Assembly (NCBI GenBank): GCA_037141255.1
Contig: JBAXCX010000064.1
Span: 1-16,834, forward strand
Reading direction: 5' to 3'
DNA length: 16,834 bases
Source of the DNA: IMCC26207 sp037141255
GTDB lineage: Bacteria; Actinomycetota; Acidimicrobiia; Acidimicrobiales; Microtrichaceae
Under the pieces are notes generated by a model, which was not told the DNA's origin, ran no database searches, and saw nothing but the letters and a program-made list of their open reading frames with translations. Both the position numbers and the translations under genes were made by a program. Below are positions 7,635 to 14,736 of the stretch, piece by piece (position 1 is the stretch's first letter; each line of letters opens with the position of its first letter).

Positions 7635-8405
7635 ATGGCCGCAGAGATCCGCGAGTTCAAGGACATTCGGGTAGGCCTGACGCGTGAGACGCTGCCGGTG
7701 GATGCCTTCATGGCCGAACTGGACCAGATTCAGAGCACCGTCTGCGCGACCCGAAATCAACTTTGGTCGCATGTGGCAAATGGGACGTTGTCTGAGGAGT
7801 ACCTGCGCCGGTTTTGTAAGGAGTATTACTTCTTGGGGGTGACCTACACCGGGGAGTTTGCATCGCTCGTGGCAAACGCTCCCGACCCAGATGCGCTCAC
7901 GTTGGAACAGAGCGAACACTTTGCGCACTGGATCCAAAACCTGGCTGATGAGACCGGCTATGCGGGTGATGCAAACCACGTGACCATGAAGGTTGAGTGG
8001 GCCCGCATGCTGGGTATCAGCGACGAGGATTTACTGAGTTACGTTCCCGAGCCGGCAACCCTCGGTGCAGTGTTGGGAACCATGTATTACATGCGCCGCA
8101 GCTACGAAGAAGGTTTGGCAGCCTTTGGTTGGGCGGGGGAGCGATTCGCTGCATCTACGGGCTATGCGGCACTTATGTACGAGGGTCTCCGAGATCATTA
8201 CGGGATTGAAGTACCAAACTTTGCGGTGCATGCCTATGCAGAGGTTGACCATGGAGACGCCGCTGATTATTTGTTGCGGCAAGTCGTGACCACAGCAGCA
8301 GTTCAACACCGTGTTCGAAAAGCAGTCCGCCATGTGTTCACCCTGCGTAATGCTCGAGCCCAGGCGCTCAACTTGTGGTTAGAAGAACCGGGAGCGCTGC
8401 GCTGA
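7635..8405 (+). CDS. Heme-oxygenase-like diiron oxidase (HDO) / iron-containing redox enzyme family protein
   Basis: A 256-residue all-helical protein of the TenA/PqqC/heme-oxygenase-like superfamily. Six residues fit the diiron ligand set of HDO enzymes such as SznF (E, E, H, H, D/E, H): E74, E106 and H115 in the first half, then H199, E203 and H206 in an H-x3-E-x2-H motif. This pattern favours a diiron oxidase over cofactor-independent PqqC or thiaminase TenA. HDO enzymes carry out oxidative decarboxylation, N-oxygenation or C-C cleavage with O2; the substrate here is unknown. The NLADETG segment near 102-108 is typical of the family. The gene has its own palindrome-containing promoter and is convergent with the aldolase gene 36 bases downstream. 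Ligand assignment is by eye. Confidence 0.78.
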   Translation: MAAEIREFKDIRVGLTRETLPVDAFMAELDQIQSTVCATRNQLWSHVANGTLSEEYLRRFCKEYYFLGVTYTGEFASLVANAPDPDALTLEQSEHFAHWIQNLADETGYAGDANHVTMKVEWARMLGISDEDLLSYVPEPATLGAVLGTMYYMRRSYEEGLAAFGWAGERFAASTGYAALMYEGLRDHYGIEVPNFAVHAYAEVDHGDAADYLLRQVVTTAAVQHRVRKAVRHVFTLRNARAQALNLWLEEPGALR

Positions 8406-8441
8406 ACTGAGCGCCACTGAGTTGAGCAGACCTGTGGTTGC

Positions 8442-9101
8442 TTAGCGCGTGGCCCAGATTTCTGAGCGAACATAATCGTAGATATTGCGAAAGTCCGTGA
8501 CAGCTTTCTCGGGCAGCGCCACTACTCCACCAAGTAGCTCTGCTCCCCACATGATTTCGGCGTTGTGCTCAACGATGAGCGCCGAGTTCAACGCATCCTC
8601 TACCGAGCTTCCAACACAGACCATGCCGTGGTTTGCCATCAGGGCGGCTGACCGATTCTGCAGATGTGGAGCGAGTTCTGTGGCCAAATCATCCGAGCCA
8701 CTTTGCCGATACTCAGCGCAGGGAACATCGCCTCCGATGTAGATCACGAATTCGTCAATGCCGGCAGGAATCGGCTTGTGCGCTGCAGCAAACATTGAGG
8801 CATAGGTTGCGTGGCAGTGAACCACGCCGCTCACCTCTGGGTAGGCGCGGTAGCACTCAAGGTGCAGTGCTTTTTCAGATGTGGGTGACCTGCTGCCTTC
8901 GATGGTCTTTCCATCAAGGTCTACCAGGACAAGGTCGTCCAAGGTCATCTCCTCGTAGCCAACAGAAGATGGCGTCACCACAACTCGGTCCTGGCCGACG
9001 CGGCCAGACACATTGCCGGCAGTTCCTTCAACTAACCCGCGCGCATACATAGTTTTTGATGCAGCCAGCACGGCTACTTTGATTTGGTCAAGAGTGCGCA
9101 T
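8442..9101 (-). CDS. Class II aldolase/adducin family protein (L-fuculose-phosphate aldolase-like)
   Basis: A 219-residue zinc aldolase. GTAGNVSGR near 26-34 is the phosphate-binding loop. The zinc ligands H95, H97 (VVHCHATYAS) and H158 (ANHGM) and the catalytic acid E76 (PTSEKALH) all sit exactly three residues later than H92, H94, H155 and E73 of E. coli FucA, so the active site appears intact. The family splits or decarboxylates hydroxylated carbon chains, with or without a phosphate. The ATG at 9101 directly abuts the stop of the preceding dehydrogenase gene (TAGATG), with a GGAGG ribosome site inside that gene's end. It is the last gene of the synthetase-dehydrogenase-aldolase operon. 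The true substrate is unknown. Confidence 0.92.
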   Translation of the reverse strand: MRTLDQIKVAVLAASKTMYARGLVEGTAGNVSGRVGQDRVVVTPSSVGYEEMTLDDLVLVDLDGKTIEGSRSPTSEKALHLECYRAYPEVSGVVHCHATYASMFAAAHKPIPAGIDEFVIYIGGDVPCAEYRQSGSDDLATELAPHLQNRSAALMANHGMVCVGSSVEDALNSALIVEHNAEIMWGAELLGGVVALPEKAVTDFRNIYDYVRSEIWATR

Positions 9102-10109
9102 CTAGAGAACCTCCGGGTTGACACAGTGTTGCGGTAATTCGCCTGCAAGGATTGCGGCCACATCGGCAGCGATCATCATGGAATGGTTCACTTCGGTGTT
9201 ATAGGTAGCTCCGCCGATATGGGGAGTGAGCACGACGTCGGTGCGAGCCAGTAACCCATGACCGGGTGGAAGCTGCTCACCATCAAAATGGTCGAGCCCG
9301 GCCCCGCAGAGATGTCCGGACTCAAGAGCCTCAAGCAGCGCCGTCAAGTCGTGTAGACCAGCACGGGCCGAGTTCAGGTAGACCGAGCCTTCAGGCATGA
9401 AAGCAAACTGTTCGGCACCCATCATGCCGAGCGTGTTGGGATTGGGCGCAGCGTGCATCGATACCACCTGGCAGTGAGGAAGCATCTCATCAAGGTTTGT
9501 GTGGGTGGCCGCAGGGTTGAACGGGTCGAATGACAAGACGTTCATGCCGAGGCCTGCAAAGCGCCAGGATGCTGCTCGACCGACTGCCCCAAGGCCGATG
9601 ATCCCAACTGTTTGGCCTGCAAGCTGCCAGGCCCGAAACCGTTGATACGGGATCGTCTCCCCTTTGAAGACTTGTCCGGCACGCAGGTCTGCATCGGCTT
9701 GCAATATGTGCCGGGTCACCGCAAACAGCAGTGCAACGGTCATCTCGGCAACCCCATCGGCGTTGCGACCCGGTGCATACAGCACCGGAATTCCATGCGC
9801 CGTGGCGGCGGCTACGTCAACATTATTCGGATCACCCCTGCATGATCCGATGATCTGTAGGCCGATATCCATGATCTCGGGGCCCATGACAAAGTCCGAC
9901 TCAACAATCAAAATGTTTGCCGAGCAATCCTGCACTCGCTCTGCCAGCTTGGCGCCATCCCAAATCCGCAGCGGAACATGCTCGATCCACGGGTCGAGCA
10001 CTACATCCGCAACTTGTTGGAGCATCTCAAGGCCAGCGCCGCGAAAGGGTGCAGTAACGAATGCTCGGTGAGGTCCCTGCAAGTCCTGGGCGCTCAGTCT
10101 CTTCGTCAT
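9102..10109 (-). CDS. D-isomer-specific 2-hydroxyacid dehydrogenase (NAD-binding)
   Basis: A 335-residue protein with the two-domain layout of the phosphoglycerate-dehydrogenase family. The Rossmann motif GLGAVG is at 172-177, followed by D195 in SFDPF, which favours NAD over NADP. The catalytic triad is visible as R249 (NSARAG), E278 (FDGEQLPP) and H297 (TPHIGGAT). It should interconvert a 2-oxoacid and a D-2-hydroxyacid. Its length lacks the ACT domains of SerA, so serine synthesis is unlikely. It starts at an ATG overlapping the synthetase stop (ATGA) and runs directly into the aldolase gene. The pairing with a FucA-like aldolase suggests handling of a 2-oxo/2-hydroxy fragment released by the pathway; this is inference. 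Confidence 0.9.
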   Translation of the reverse strand: MTKRLSAQDLQGPHRAFVTAPFRGAGLEMLQQVADVVLDPWIEHVPLRIWDGAKLAERVQDCSANILIVESDFVMGPEIMDIGLQIIGSCRGDPNNVDVAAATAHGIPVLYAPGRNADGVAEMTVALLFAVTRHILQADADLRAGQVFKGETIPYQRFRAWQLAGQTVGIIGLGAVGRAASWRFAGLGMNVLSFDPFNPAATHTNLDEMLPHCQVVSMHAAPNPNTLGMMGAEQFAFMPEGSVYLNSARAGLHDLTALLEALESGHLCGAGLDHFDGEQLPPGHGLLARTDVVLTPHIGGATYNTEVNHSMMIAADVAAILAGELPQHCVNPEVL

Positions 10110-11632
10110 AGTTCCTCCCGGATTGCGTTGCGGTCAATTTTTTCCATAGCGGTACGCGGTAGCGAGTCGCGGATCAGCAACTCTGAAGGCAGCTTGAATG
10201 GTGCGATCTGCTCGCCAGCAAAACTTCTCAGAGCTTCAAGCGTGGGCGGATTCAGTGGATCGCGAGGCACAAGCACAGCAACCCCAATCTCTCCCATGAC
10301 TGGGTCCGGCCGAGGCACGACGACCACTTCGGCCACATCGTTATGCTGAGACAGCACGGCCTCGACTTCCATCGGGTACACGTTGTAGCCGCCGCGGACG
10401 TACATCTCCTTGGCACGGCCCACTAGGTGTAACCGGCCAGCCGTATCGAGGTGGCCCAAGTCGCCGGTGCGGACAGCACCATCGCTGCAAAAAGCGGTGG
10501 CGGTTGCCACTTCATCGTTGTAATACCCCGACATCACCGCAGGGGATGCAAGCGTGATCTCACCCACCGTGTTGGGTTCGAGCAGTTCCCCGGCCTCGGA
10601 TCGAACGGTGAGTTCCACCCCGGAGTGCGGGCGACCGACCGACTGCAGAGCATCCTCGGGAGGGTCCTGAAACGAGGTTCCCACTCCGATTCCGGCTTCG
10701 GTACATGCGTAACGAACTGCAACAGGCACACCAAGGCGCTCTCGGGCTTCAGAAATGAGAGCGGGCGTGGCGGGCCCACCACCAATAATCACCGCCTGCA
10801 CGCAAGACAAGTCGAACTCATCAAAGGACTTGTGATGCAGGATCAAGGCAAGCTGAGTGGGGATCCCCGCAATCACTGGCATGCGGAACTGCTCAGTGGC
10901 CTCAAGCTCTCCGAGGGCTGTCCACTTTTTCATCAGATGGCTGGTGCCCCCTCGGTGCAGATTTCCCAGCAATTTAGTCATCGGACCGAGGTGGGTGAGC
11001 GAGGTTCCCGCGCAAGAATGAAGAGCTGGTTCTTGCGGGCTGTTCCACATGTGTTGGGTGTCGACCTGACAGATGAATTGCAGTTGGCGACCGGCAAAAA
11101 TCGCCCCCTTCGGCGTGCCGGTGGTACCCGAGGTGAACACGATGCAGATTGGCCGGTCAAGGTCCTTAGACAGCGGTGCAACCGATCCGCCAATGACTCG
11201 AACCTCGGCTAGGACCTCTGCTTCAATCTGGTCGGCCTCGGAGCCATCAAGGCTTGGCGACGTGGCTGTGCAGAGCTGAATCAGTTCGGTAGATTCCTGC
11301 GTTTCCATCAGTTCGGGGGTACTCAGAATGAGGTCAGGCTGAACGGTTGCAAGCACACGCTCGCGTTCAACCTGCGTGAGTCGGTGATTCACCCCTGCCG
11401 TGAGTGCCCCCAATTTCGCGCAGGCCACGTACAACACGGTGTACTCCGGACACGTTGGAAGCAGCAGGGCAACCACCGAGGACTCACGAACTCCGCGCTG
11501 CGCTAGCCCAACGGCTACCTCGTCTGACCATCGGTTCAATTGCTCATAACTCATGGCCCATCCAGAGGGGGCTATTTGGAAGCTACGCTTGCCAAACACA
11601 CGACCCGCTTGTCTTACCGTGTCGGCGAGCAC
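10106..11632 (-). CDS. AMP-dependent acyl-CoA synthetase / CoA ligase
   Basis: A 508-residue adenylate-forming enzyme with all core motifs: FTSGTTGTPKG at 166-176 (phosphate loop), YACTEAG at 308-314, TGD at 389-391, GRAKEMYVRGG at 405-415 (hinge) and the C-terminal catalytic lysine K498 in TAMEKIDR. It should activate a carboxylic acid to an acyl-CoA with ATP and CoA, which would be the entry step of the pathway. Start is GTG at 11632, giving the conserved MLADTV N-terminus; AGGA lies six bases upstream, on the minus strand of a palindrome shared with the TetR gene. It heads a three-gene operon. No copy of the AACTGAC palindrome lies near its start. Acid specificity cannot be deduced. Confidence 0.93.
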   Translation of the reverse strand: MLADTVRQAGRVFGKRSFQIAPSGWAMSYEQLNRWSDEVAVGLAQRGVRESSVVALLLPTCPEYTVLYVACAKLGALTAGVNHRLTQVERERVLATVQPDLILSTPELMETQESTELIQLCTATSPSLDGSEADQIEAEVLAEVRVIGGSVAPLSKDLDRPICIVFTSGTTGTPKGAIFAGRQLQFICQVDTQHMWNSPQEPALHSCAGTSLTHLGPMTKLLGNLHRGGTSHLMKKWTALGELEATEQFRMPVIAGIPTQLALILHHKSFDEFDLSCVQAVIIGGGPATPALISEARERLGVPVAVRYACTEAGIGVGTSFQDPPEDALQSVGRPHSGVELTVRSEAGELLEPNTVGEITLASPAVMSGYYNDEVATATAFCSDGAVRTGDLGHLDTAGRLHLVGRAKEMYVRGGYNVYPMEVEAVLSQHNDVAEVVVVPRPDPVMGEIGVAVLVPRDPLNPPTLEALRSFAGEQIAPFKLPSELLIRDSLPRTAMEKIDRNAIREEL

Positions 11633-11642
11633 AGGAATTCCT
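11633..11642. promoter_or_regulatory. Palindromic ribosome-binding site shared by the divergent synthetase and TetR genes
   Basis: The 10-base perfect palindrome AGGAATTCCT fills most of the 11 bases between the synthetase GTG (11632, minus) and the TetR ATG (11644, plus). On the plus strand AGGA is seven bases from the TetR ATG; on the minus strand AGGA is six bases from the synthetase GTG. The same bases therefore can serve as Shine-Dalgarno sequence in both directions. Both promoters must lie inside the opposite coding region. Confidence 0.6.
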
Positions 11643-11643
11643 T

Positions 11644-12240
11644 ATGGCAACCAAGCAACCGGCCCAGCGTCAACAAGGTGCCGCCACGCGCACCAGATTG
11701 CTCGAAGCGGGCATGCAGGTGCTGGCCGAACGCGGCTATCACGCTGCGCGAGTAGACGATGTGGTCTCTCTTGCGCAGGTCTCGCACGGCAGCTTCTATT
11801 TGTACTTCCCCAATAAAGAGGCGTTGGTCTTGGAGTTGGCGAGAAGCTGCGCAGAGGAACTTGGTGCCATGACCAAAGCCCTCGGTGAGATCTCCGCTGA
11901 CGCGGCAGGCCGGCAGGCACTGCGCGACTGGTTGACCGAGTTCTTGGCCATCTATCGCTCCTACGGGGTTGTGGTGCGAGCCTGGGTTGAGAACCAGTTC
12001 AATAACCCCGAGCTCACCCAGTTGGGGTTGGACTCGTTTGCCTCGATCGCAGAATCGTTGACGGAGCGCATGTCTCGCTCGCACCCCGAGGATGGCCCGC
12101 TGAGGGTTGTTGCGTTGGTCTCGATGATGGAGCGGTTTACTTCGCTGATCGTGACCCAAGACTTGGGAGATGATGACCTGGTCCTCGACACCGCTGCCAC
12201 CGTGATTCACCGCGGGTTCTTTGCAGGCGTTCCCGCCTGA
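11644..12240 (+). CDS. TetR/AcrR family transcriptional regulator
   Basis: A 198-residue protein of normal TetR length. The N-terminal helix-turn-helix domain is plain: TRTRLLEAGMQVLAERGYH, then VDDVVSLAQVSHGSFYLYF with the family's GSFYLYFPNKEAL ending (about 38-60). The C-terminal ligand domain (about 70-198) is helical and unrecognised. Most such proteins repress neighbouring genes until a pathway metabolite, often an acyl-CoA in clusters like this one, binds. The three AACTGAC palindromes in this window are natural candidates for its operator, though none lies at its own promoter. An upstream in-frame start at 11404 is rejected because it would run antisense through the synthetase gene; the ATG at 11644 has an SD and begins just before the DNA-binding domain. 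Confidence 0.93.
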   Translation: MATKQPAQRQQGAATRTRLLEAGMQVLAERGYHAARVDDVVSLAQVSHGSFYLYFPNKEALVLELARSCAEELGAMTKALGEISADAAGRQALRDWLTEFLAIYRSYGVVVRAWVENQFNNPELTQLGLDSFASIAESLTERMSRSHPEDGPLRVVALVSMMERFTSLIVTQDLGDDDLVLDTAATVIHRGFFAGVPA

Positions 12241-12254
12241 GCCAGCCGGAATCA

Positions 12255-13103
12255 TCACCGCAAGCGCCACTCAATGCGCTGGCCCGAGGCAAAGAATTCT
12301 TGCCCTTGCTTGATGGATTCCTGACTCGTACCCAAACCGATGAAGGAGTACCCCGATCCAAGTGCTTGGCTTCGACTGAGTTCTAGGCCTGCCCAGATCG
12401 AGCGAATGGTTCCTTGCACCGCGAGCGCCGGAGCCGAGGCAATGACGTTGGCACAGTGCGCTGCCGCGGTTGCTAACTCATCAGCGGGGACCACCTCGGA
12501 GACCAGACCGATCTGATGTGCGCGCTGCGCAGAAACTCGTTCGTGATTCCCCATGAGGGACATCCTCATGACCTCTCCGAACGGCATCTTCTGTAGCATC
12601 TGAATCGGCTCAAAGGTTGCGCACATTCCATAGGTCACGTGTGGGTCGAAAAAGGTTGCGCTCTCTGCTGCAATGATGAACTCCACCTCGCCGAGCAAGT
12701 AAAACGCCCCGCCGCAGGCCATGCCGTTGACTGCAGCGATAACTGGTTTCCACAGGTCATTGGCCTTTGGTCCGATCCACTCCCCGGGGTCATCAAAATG
12801 GAATGGCGTGCTCCGAGATCCGATGTGCACCTCTGAGTCAGTTTCGTTGTTTGATTCTGCCCCGTCGCCCATCTGTTCGGTACGGTCGATTCCCGTGCAG
12901 AAGGCTCGGTCTCCGGCAGCAGTCAGAACGATGCAGCGAACATCGTCATGGTGACGAAGAGTTCGCCACAGATGCCGGAGTTCGCGCTGCATCCGGGAAT
13001 CGAACGCGTTCGCCACTTCAGGGCGATTGAGTGTGACCGTGGCAACACCGTTTTGCTCCTCGTACAAAAGGGTCTCGAACTCCTGTGACTCAAGTGAGGC
13101 CAC
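12255..13103 (-). CDS. Enoyl-CoA hydratase/isomerase family protein (crotonase fold), both catalytic Glu replaced
   Basis: A 282-residue crotonase read from a GTG at 13103, four bases after the SDR stop, with AAGG nine bases upstream. An in-frame start at 13172 would overlap the SDR gene and add an unrelated arginine-rich stretch. NRPEVANAF at 26-34, FCTGID at 68-73 and NGMACGGAF at 126-134 identify the fold. The two positions that hold glutamate in hydratases (FadB E119/E139) are Y135 and H155 here, with the normal spacing of 20, so normal hydratase chemistry is unlikely. It may be another crotonase-type lyase or hydrolase, or a divergent partner. It forms a two-gene unit with the SDR and converges on TetR with a 14-base gap and no visible terminator. 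Confidence 0.88.
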   Translation of the reverse strand: MASLESQEFETLLYEEQNGVATVTLNRPEVANAFDSRMQRELRHLWRTLRHHDDVRCIVLTAAGDRAFCTGIDRTEQMGDGAESNNETDSEVHIGSRSTPFHFDDPGEWIGPKANDLWKPVIAAVNGMACGGAFYLLGEVEFIIAAESATFFDPHVTYGMCATFEPIQMLQKMPFGEVMRMSLMGNHERVSAQRAHQIGLVSEVVPADELATAAAHCANVIASAPALAVQGTIRSIWAGLELSRSQALGSGYSFIGLGTSQESIKQGQEFFASGQRIEWRLR

Positions 13104-13107
13104 CGTG

Positions 13108-14046
13108 TTAGGCCTTACTCGGCATCTGCAACCCACCCGGCCGAAGACCAAACAGGCCCTTTGAGAGCGCACTGCTCATGCGTTCTGGGTCCCATTTCTG
13201 TGGCTCACCCTTCACGGTGTTTGAGGCAGTAGCACCGAGGGACCAGCCGTGATAATGCGTGACGTCAGCACCAACGGCACGGAACACTTGTCCAGAGATG
13301 AGCAGCGACTCATCAGAGGCCAACCAGACGGCCATAGGCGCTGAGTTGCCTGGGTTGAGGCGTTCGAACTCACCATCAGCAACCTCGTTTGCCTCGCGGA
13401 CGGGAATCTGTGGCATGGCATCGTTGACGATTCGAGTAGCCCCACCGGGGGCGATCGCATTGGCGCGAACGCCGTATCGTTCGCCCTCCAGAGCAGTAAT
13501 CAGCGTCAGAGCAGCAATCCCCGCTTTGGCTGCCCCGTAGTTGGCTTGGCCTGGGTTGCCTTGTAAGCCGGCCGAGGAAACGGTGTTGACAATTGAGGCT
13601 TTGCGAACGCGCCCCGCCTTTGACTCATCAGACCAGTAGACACATGCATGATGAGTCATGTTGAACGTGCCCTTGAGGTGTACCGCAATGACTTTGTCCC
13701 AGTCCTCTTCACCCATGCGAACAATGGTCAGGTCACGCAAGATCCCTGCGTTGTTCACCACAATGTCGAGCGCTCCCCAGGTGTCGATGGCTTGGGCAAC
13801 AATTCGCTCTGATCCTTCCCAAGAGGAGACATCTTCATAGTTCGCAACTGCCTCACCCCCGCGTTCATTGATGAGTTGCACGGTGGTGTCTACGGGGGCC
13901 GCATCTGCTCCTTCGCCCTTCGAACTTGAACCAAGATCGTTGCAGATCACCCGTGCTCCTTGGGCTGCAAGTTCCATAGCCTCACCCCGGCCAACTCCTC
14001 GACCAGCCCCAGTAACAATGGCGATCTTGCCTGAAACGATGCCCAT
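13108..14046 (-). CDS. Short-chain dehydrogenase/reductase (extended, MFE-2/3-hydroxyacyl-CoA dehydrogenase-like)
   Basis: A 312-residue SDR. The cofactor loop TGAGRGVG is at 12-19, NNAGILRD at 98-105, the catalytic serine in NTVSSAG (157 or 158), and the YGAAK pair gives Y170 and K174. The pattern GRGVGRGEAMELAAQGA, the CNDLG stretch and HLKGTFN resemble the dehydrogenase domain of peroxisomal MFE-2-type and mycobacterial 3-hydroxyacyl-CoA dehydrogenases, with a C-terminal extension beyond about residue 250. It probably oxidises a hydroxyacyl-CoA with NAD(P). ATG at 14046 is chosen for its AAGGGG ribosome site and the conserved N-terminus; an in-frame start at 14112 adds 22 unconserved residues. 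It is read away from operator site 3 and leads the SDR-crotonase unit. Confidence 0.92.
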   Translation of the reverse strand: MGIVSGKIAIVTGAGRGVGRGEAMELAAQGARVICNDLGSSSKGEGADAAPVDTTVQLINERGGEAVANYEDVSSWEGSERIVAQAIDTWGALDIVVNNAGILRDLTIVRMGEEDWDKVIAVHLKGTFNMTHHACVYWSDESKAGRVRKASIVNTVSSAGLQGNPGQANYGAAKAGIAALTLITALEGERYGVRANAIAPGGATRIVNDAMPQIPVREANEVADGEFERLNPGNSAPMAVWLASDESLLISGQVFRAVGADVTHYHGWSLGATASNTVKGEPQKWDPERMSSALSKGLFGLRPGGLQMPSKA

Positions 14047-14129
14047 AGTGATTCCCCTTATTTTCGCAGCAGATCTGCGGTTCGTATTTTCGGTGCCGCT
14101 ACATCCCGGCAATGTGATTAGATGAAGGC

Positions 14130-14155
14130 TCTAACTGACATTCACGTCAGTTAGA
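14130..14155. promoter_or_regulatory. Putative TetR-type operator, site 3 (SDR / MaoC divergent promoter)
   Basis: The longest of the three palindromes: 10-base perfect arms TCTAACTGAC and GTCAGTTAGA with 6-base spacer ATTCAC. It lies between the divergent SDR (start 14046) and MaoC (start 14198) genes, where one bound repressor could cover both promoters. The core AACTGACA-N4-CGTCAGTT is shared with sites 1 and 2. The rest of the 151-base gap holds only the two ribosome sites and no recognisable coding sequence. Confidence 0.82.
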
Positions 14156-14197
14156 TCGACACCGTAGCAAAGCTGCAATCAGGGGGAGTCCGAACAG

Positions 14198-14698
14198 ATG
14201 ACAGAGATCGACTTTGCGAAGTACATCGGACAGACCACCTCCTCGGGAGTGGTCACCATCGAACGTGCCACCGTGACCTCGTTCGCGGCAGCGGTGCTTG
14301 ATACGTCAAAGGTCTATCGCAATCTTGATGTAGCAGTATCTGATGGCTTTACCAATATCCCGACTCCGCCTACGTACTTGTTTTCGGCCGCCCAGAGTTA
14401 TGGCCAGTGGGAAGAAGAGCAGCCAGAAATTGAGCGGGGAGTAAGCAACCCGATGGCTGAAGTGATGGGCTCTTTGATGGCCACCGGTGGAATGATTCTT
14501 CATGGTGAGCAGGAGTTCACCTATCACCGGGCCGTGGTGGTCGGCGAGAAACTCCGCCAAGAGGGAATCGTTCGCGATATCTATCAGAAGCAGAAGGGCG
14601 ATCGAACCATGACGTTCGTGGTCATCGAAACCACCTATACCGATTCTTCTGAGGAAGTAGCCGTAACCACAGTCATGAACCTGCTGCATCGTTCCTAA
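14198..14698 (+). CDS. MaoC-like / FAS1-type dehydratase N-domain hot-dog protein
   Basis: A 166-residue single hot-dog protein. PTPPTYLF near 55-62 and ILHGEQEFTYHRAVVVGEKL near 100-119 match the N-type MaoC domain of bacterial (R)-hydratases and mycobacterial HadA-like subunits. The place where active MaoC hydratases have D-x-N-P-x-H reads D35-T-S-K-V-Y40, so the catalytic histidine is absent, as in the structural subunit of two-subunit hydratases. It may therefore need a catalytic partner encoded outside this window. ATG at 14198 has AGGGGGAG nine bases upstream (14181-14188). It is followed 38 bases later by the second amidohydrolase, probably on the same transcript, and is probably controlled by site 3. 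Confidence 0.85.
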   Translation: MTEIDFAKYIGQTTSSGVVTIERATVTSFAAAVLDTSKVYRNLDVAVSDGFTNIPTPPTYLFSAAQSYGQWEEEQPEIERGVSNPMAEVMGSLMATGGMILHGEQEFTYHRAVVVGEKLRQEGIVRDIYQKQKGDRTMTFVVIETTYTDSSEEVAVTTVMNLLHRS

Positions 14699-14736
14699 AA
14701 AATGACTGATCTGAGACTGTCGAAAGTGAGCGAATC

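Noticed and set aside
8399..8414. Hairpin GCGCT-gaactg-AGCGC at the end of the HDO gene as a terminator
   Set aside because: The stem is only five base pairs, overlaps the coding end and is not followed by a T-run.
10451..11212. 253-codon plus-strand open frame opposite the acyl-CoA synthetase
   Set aside because: The minus strand carries all adenylate-forming motifs here; the plus frame resembles no family.
13104..13172. N-terminal extension of the second crotonase to 13172
   Set aside because: It would overlap the SDR gene and adds an Arg/Cys-rich stretch unlike any crotonase; GTG 13103 has an SD-like AAGG and fits the fold start.
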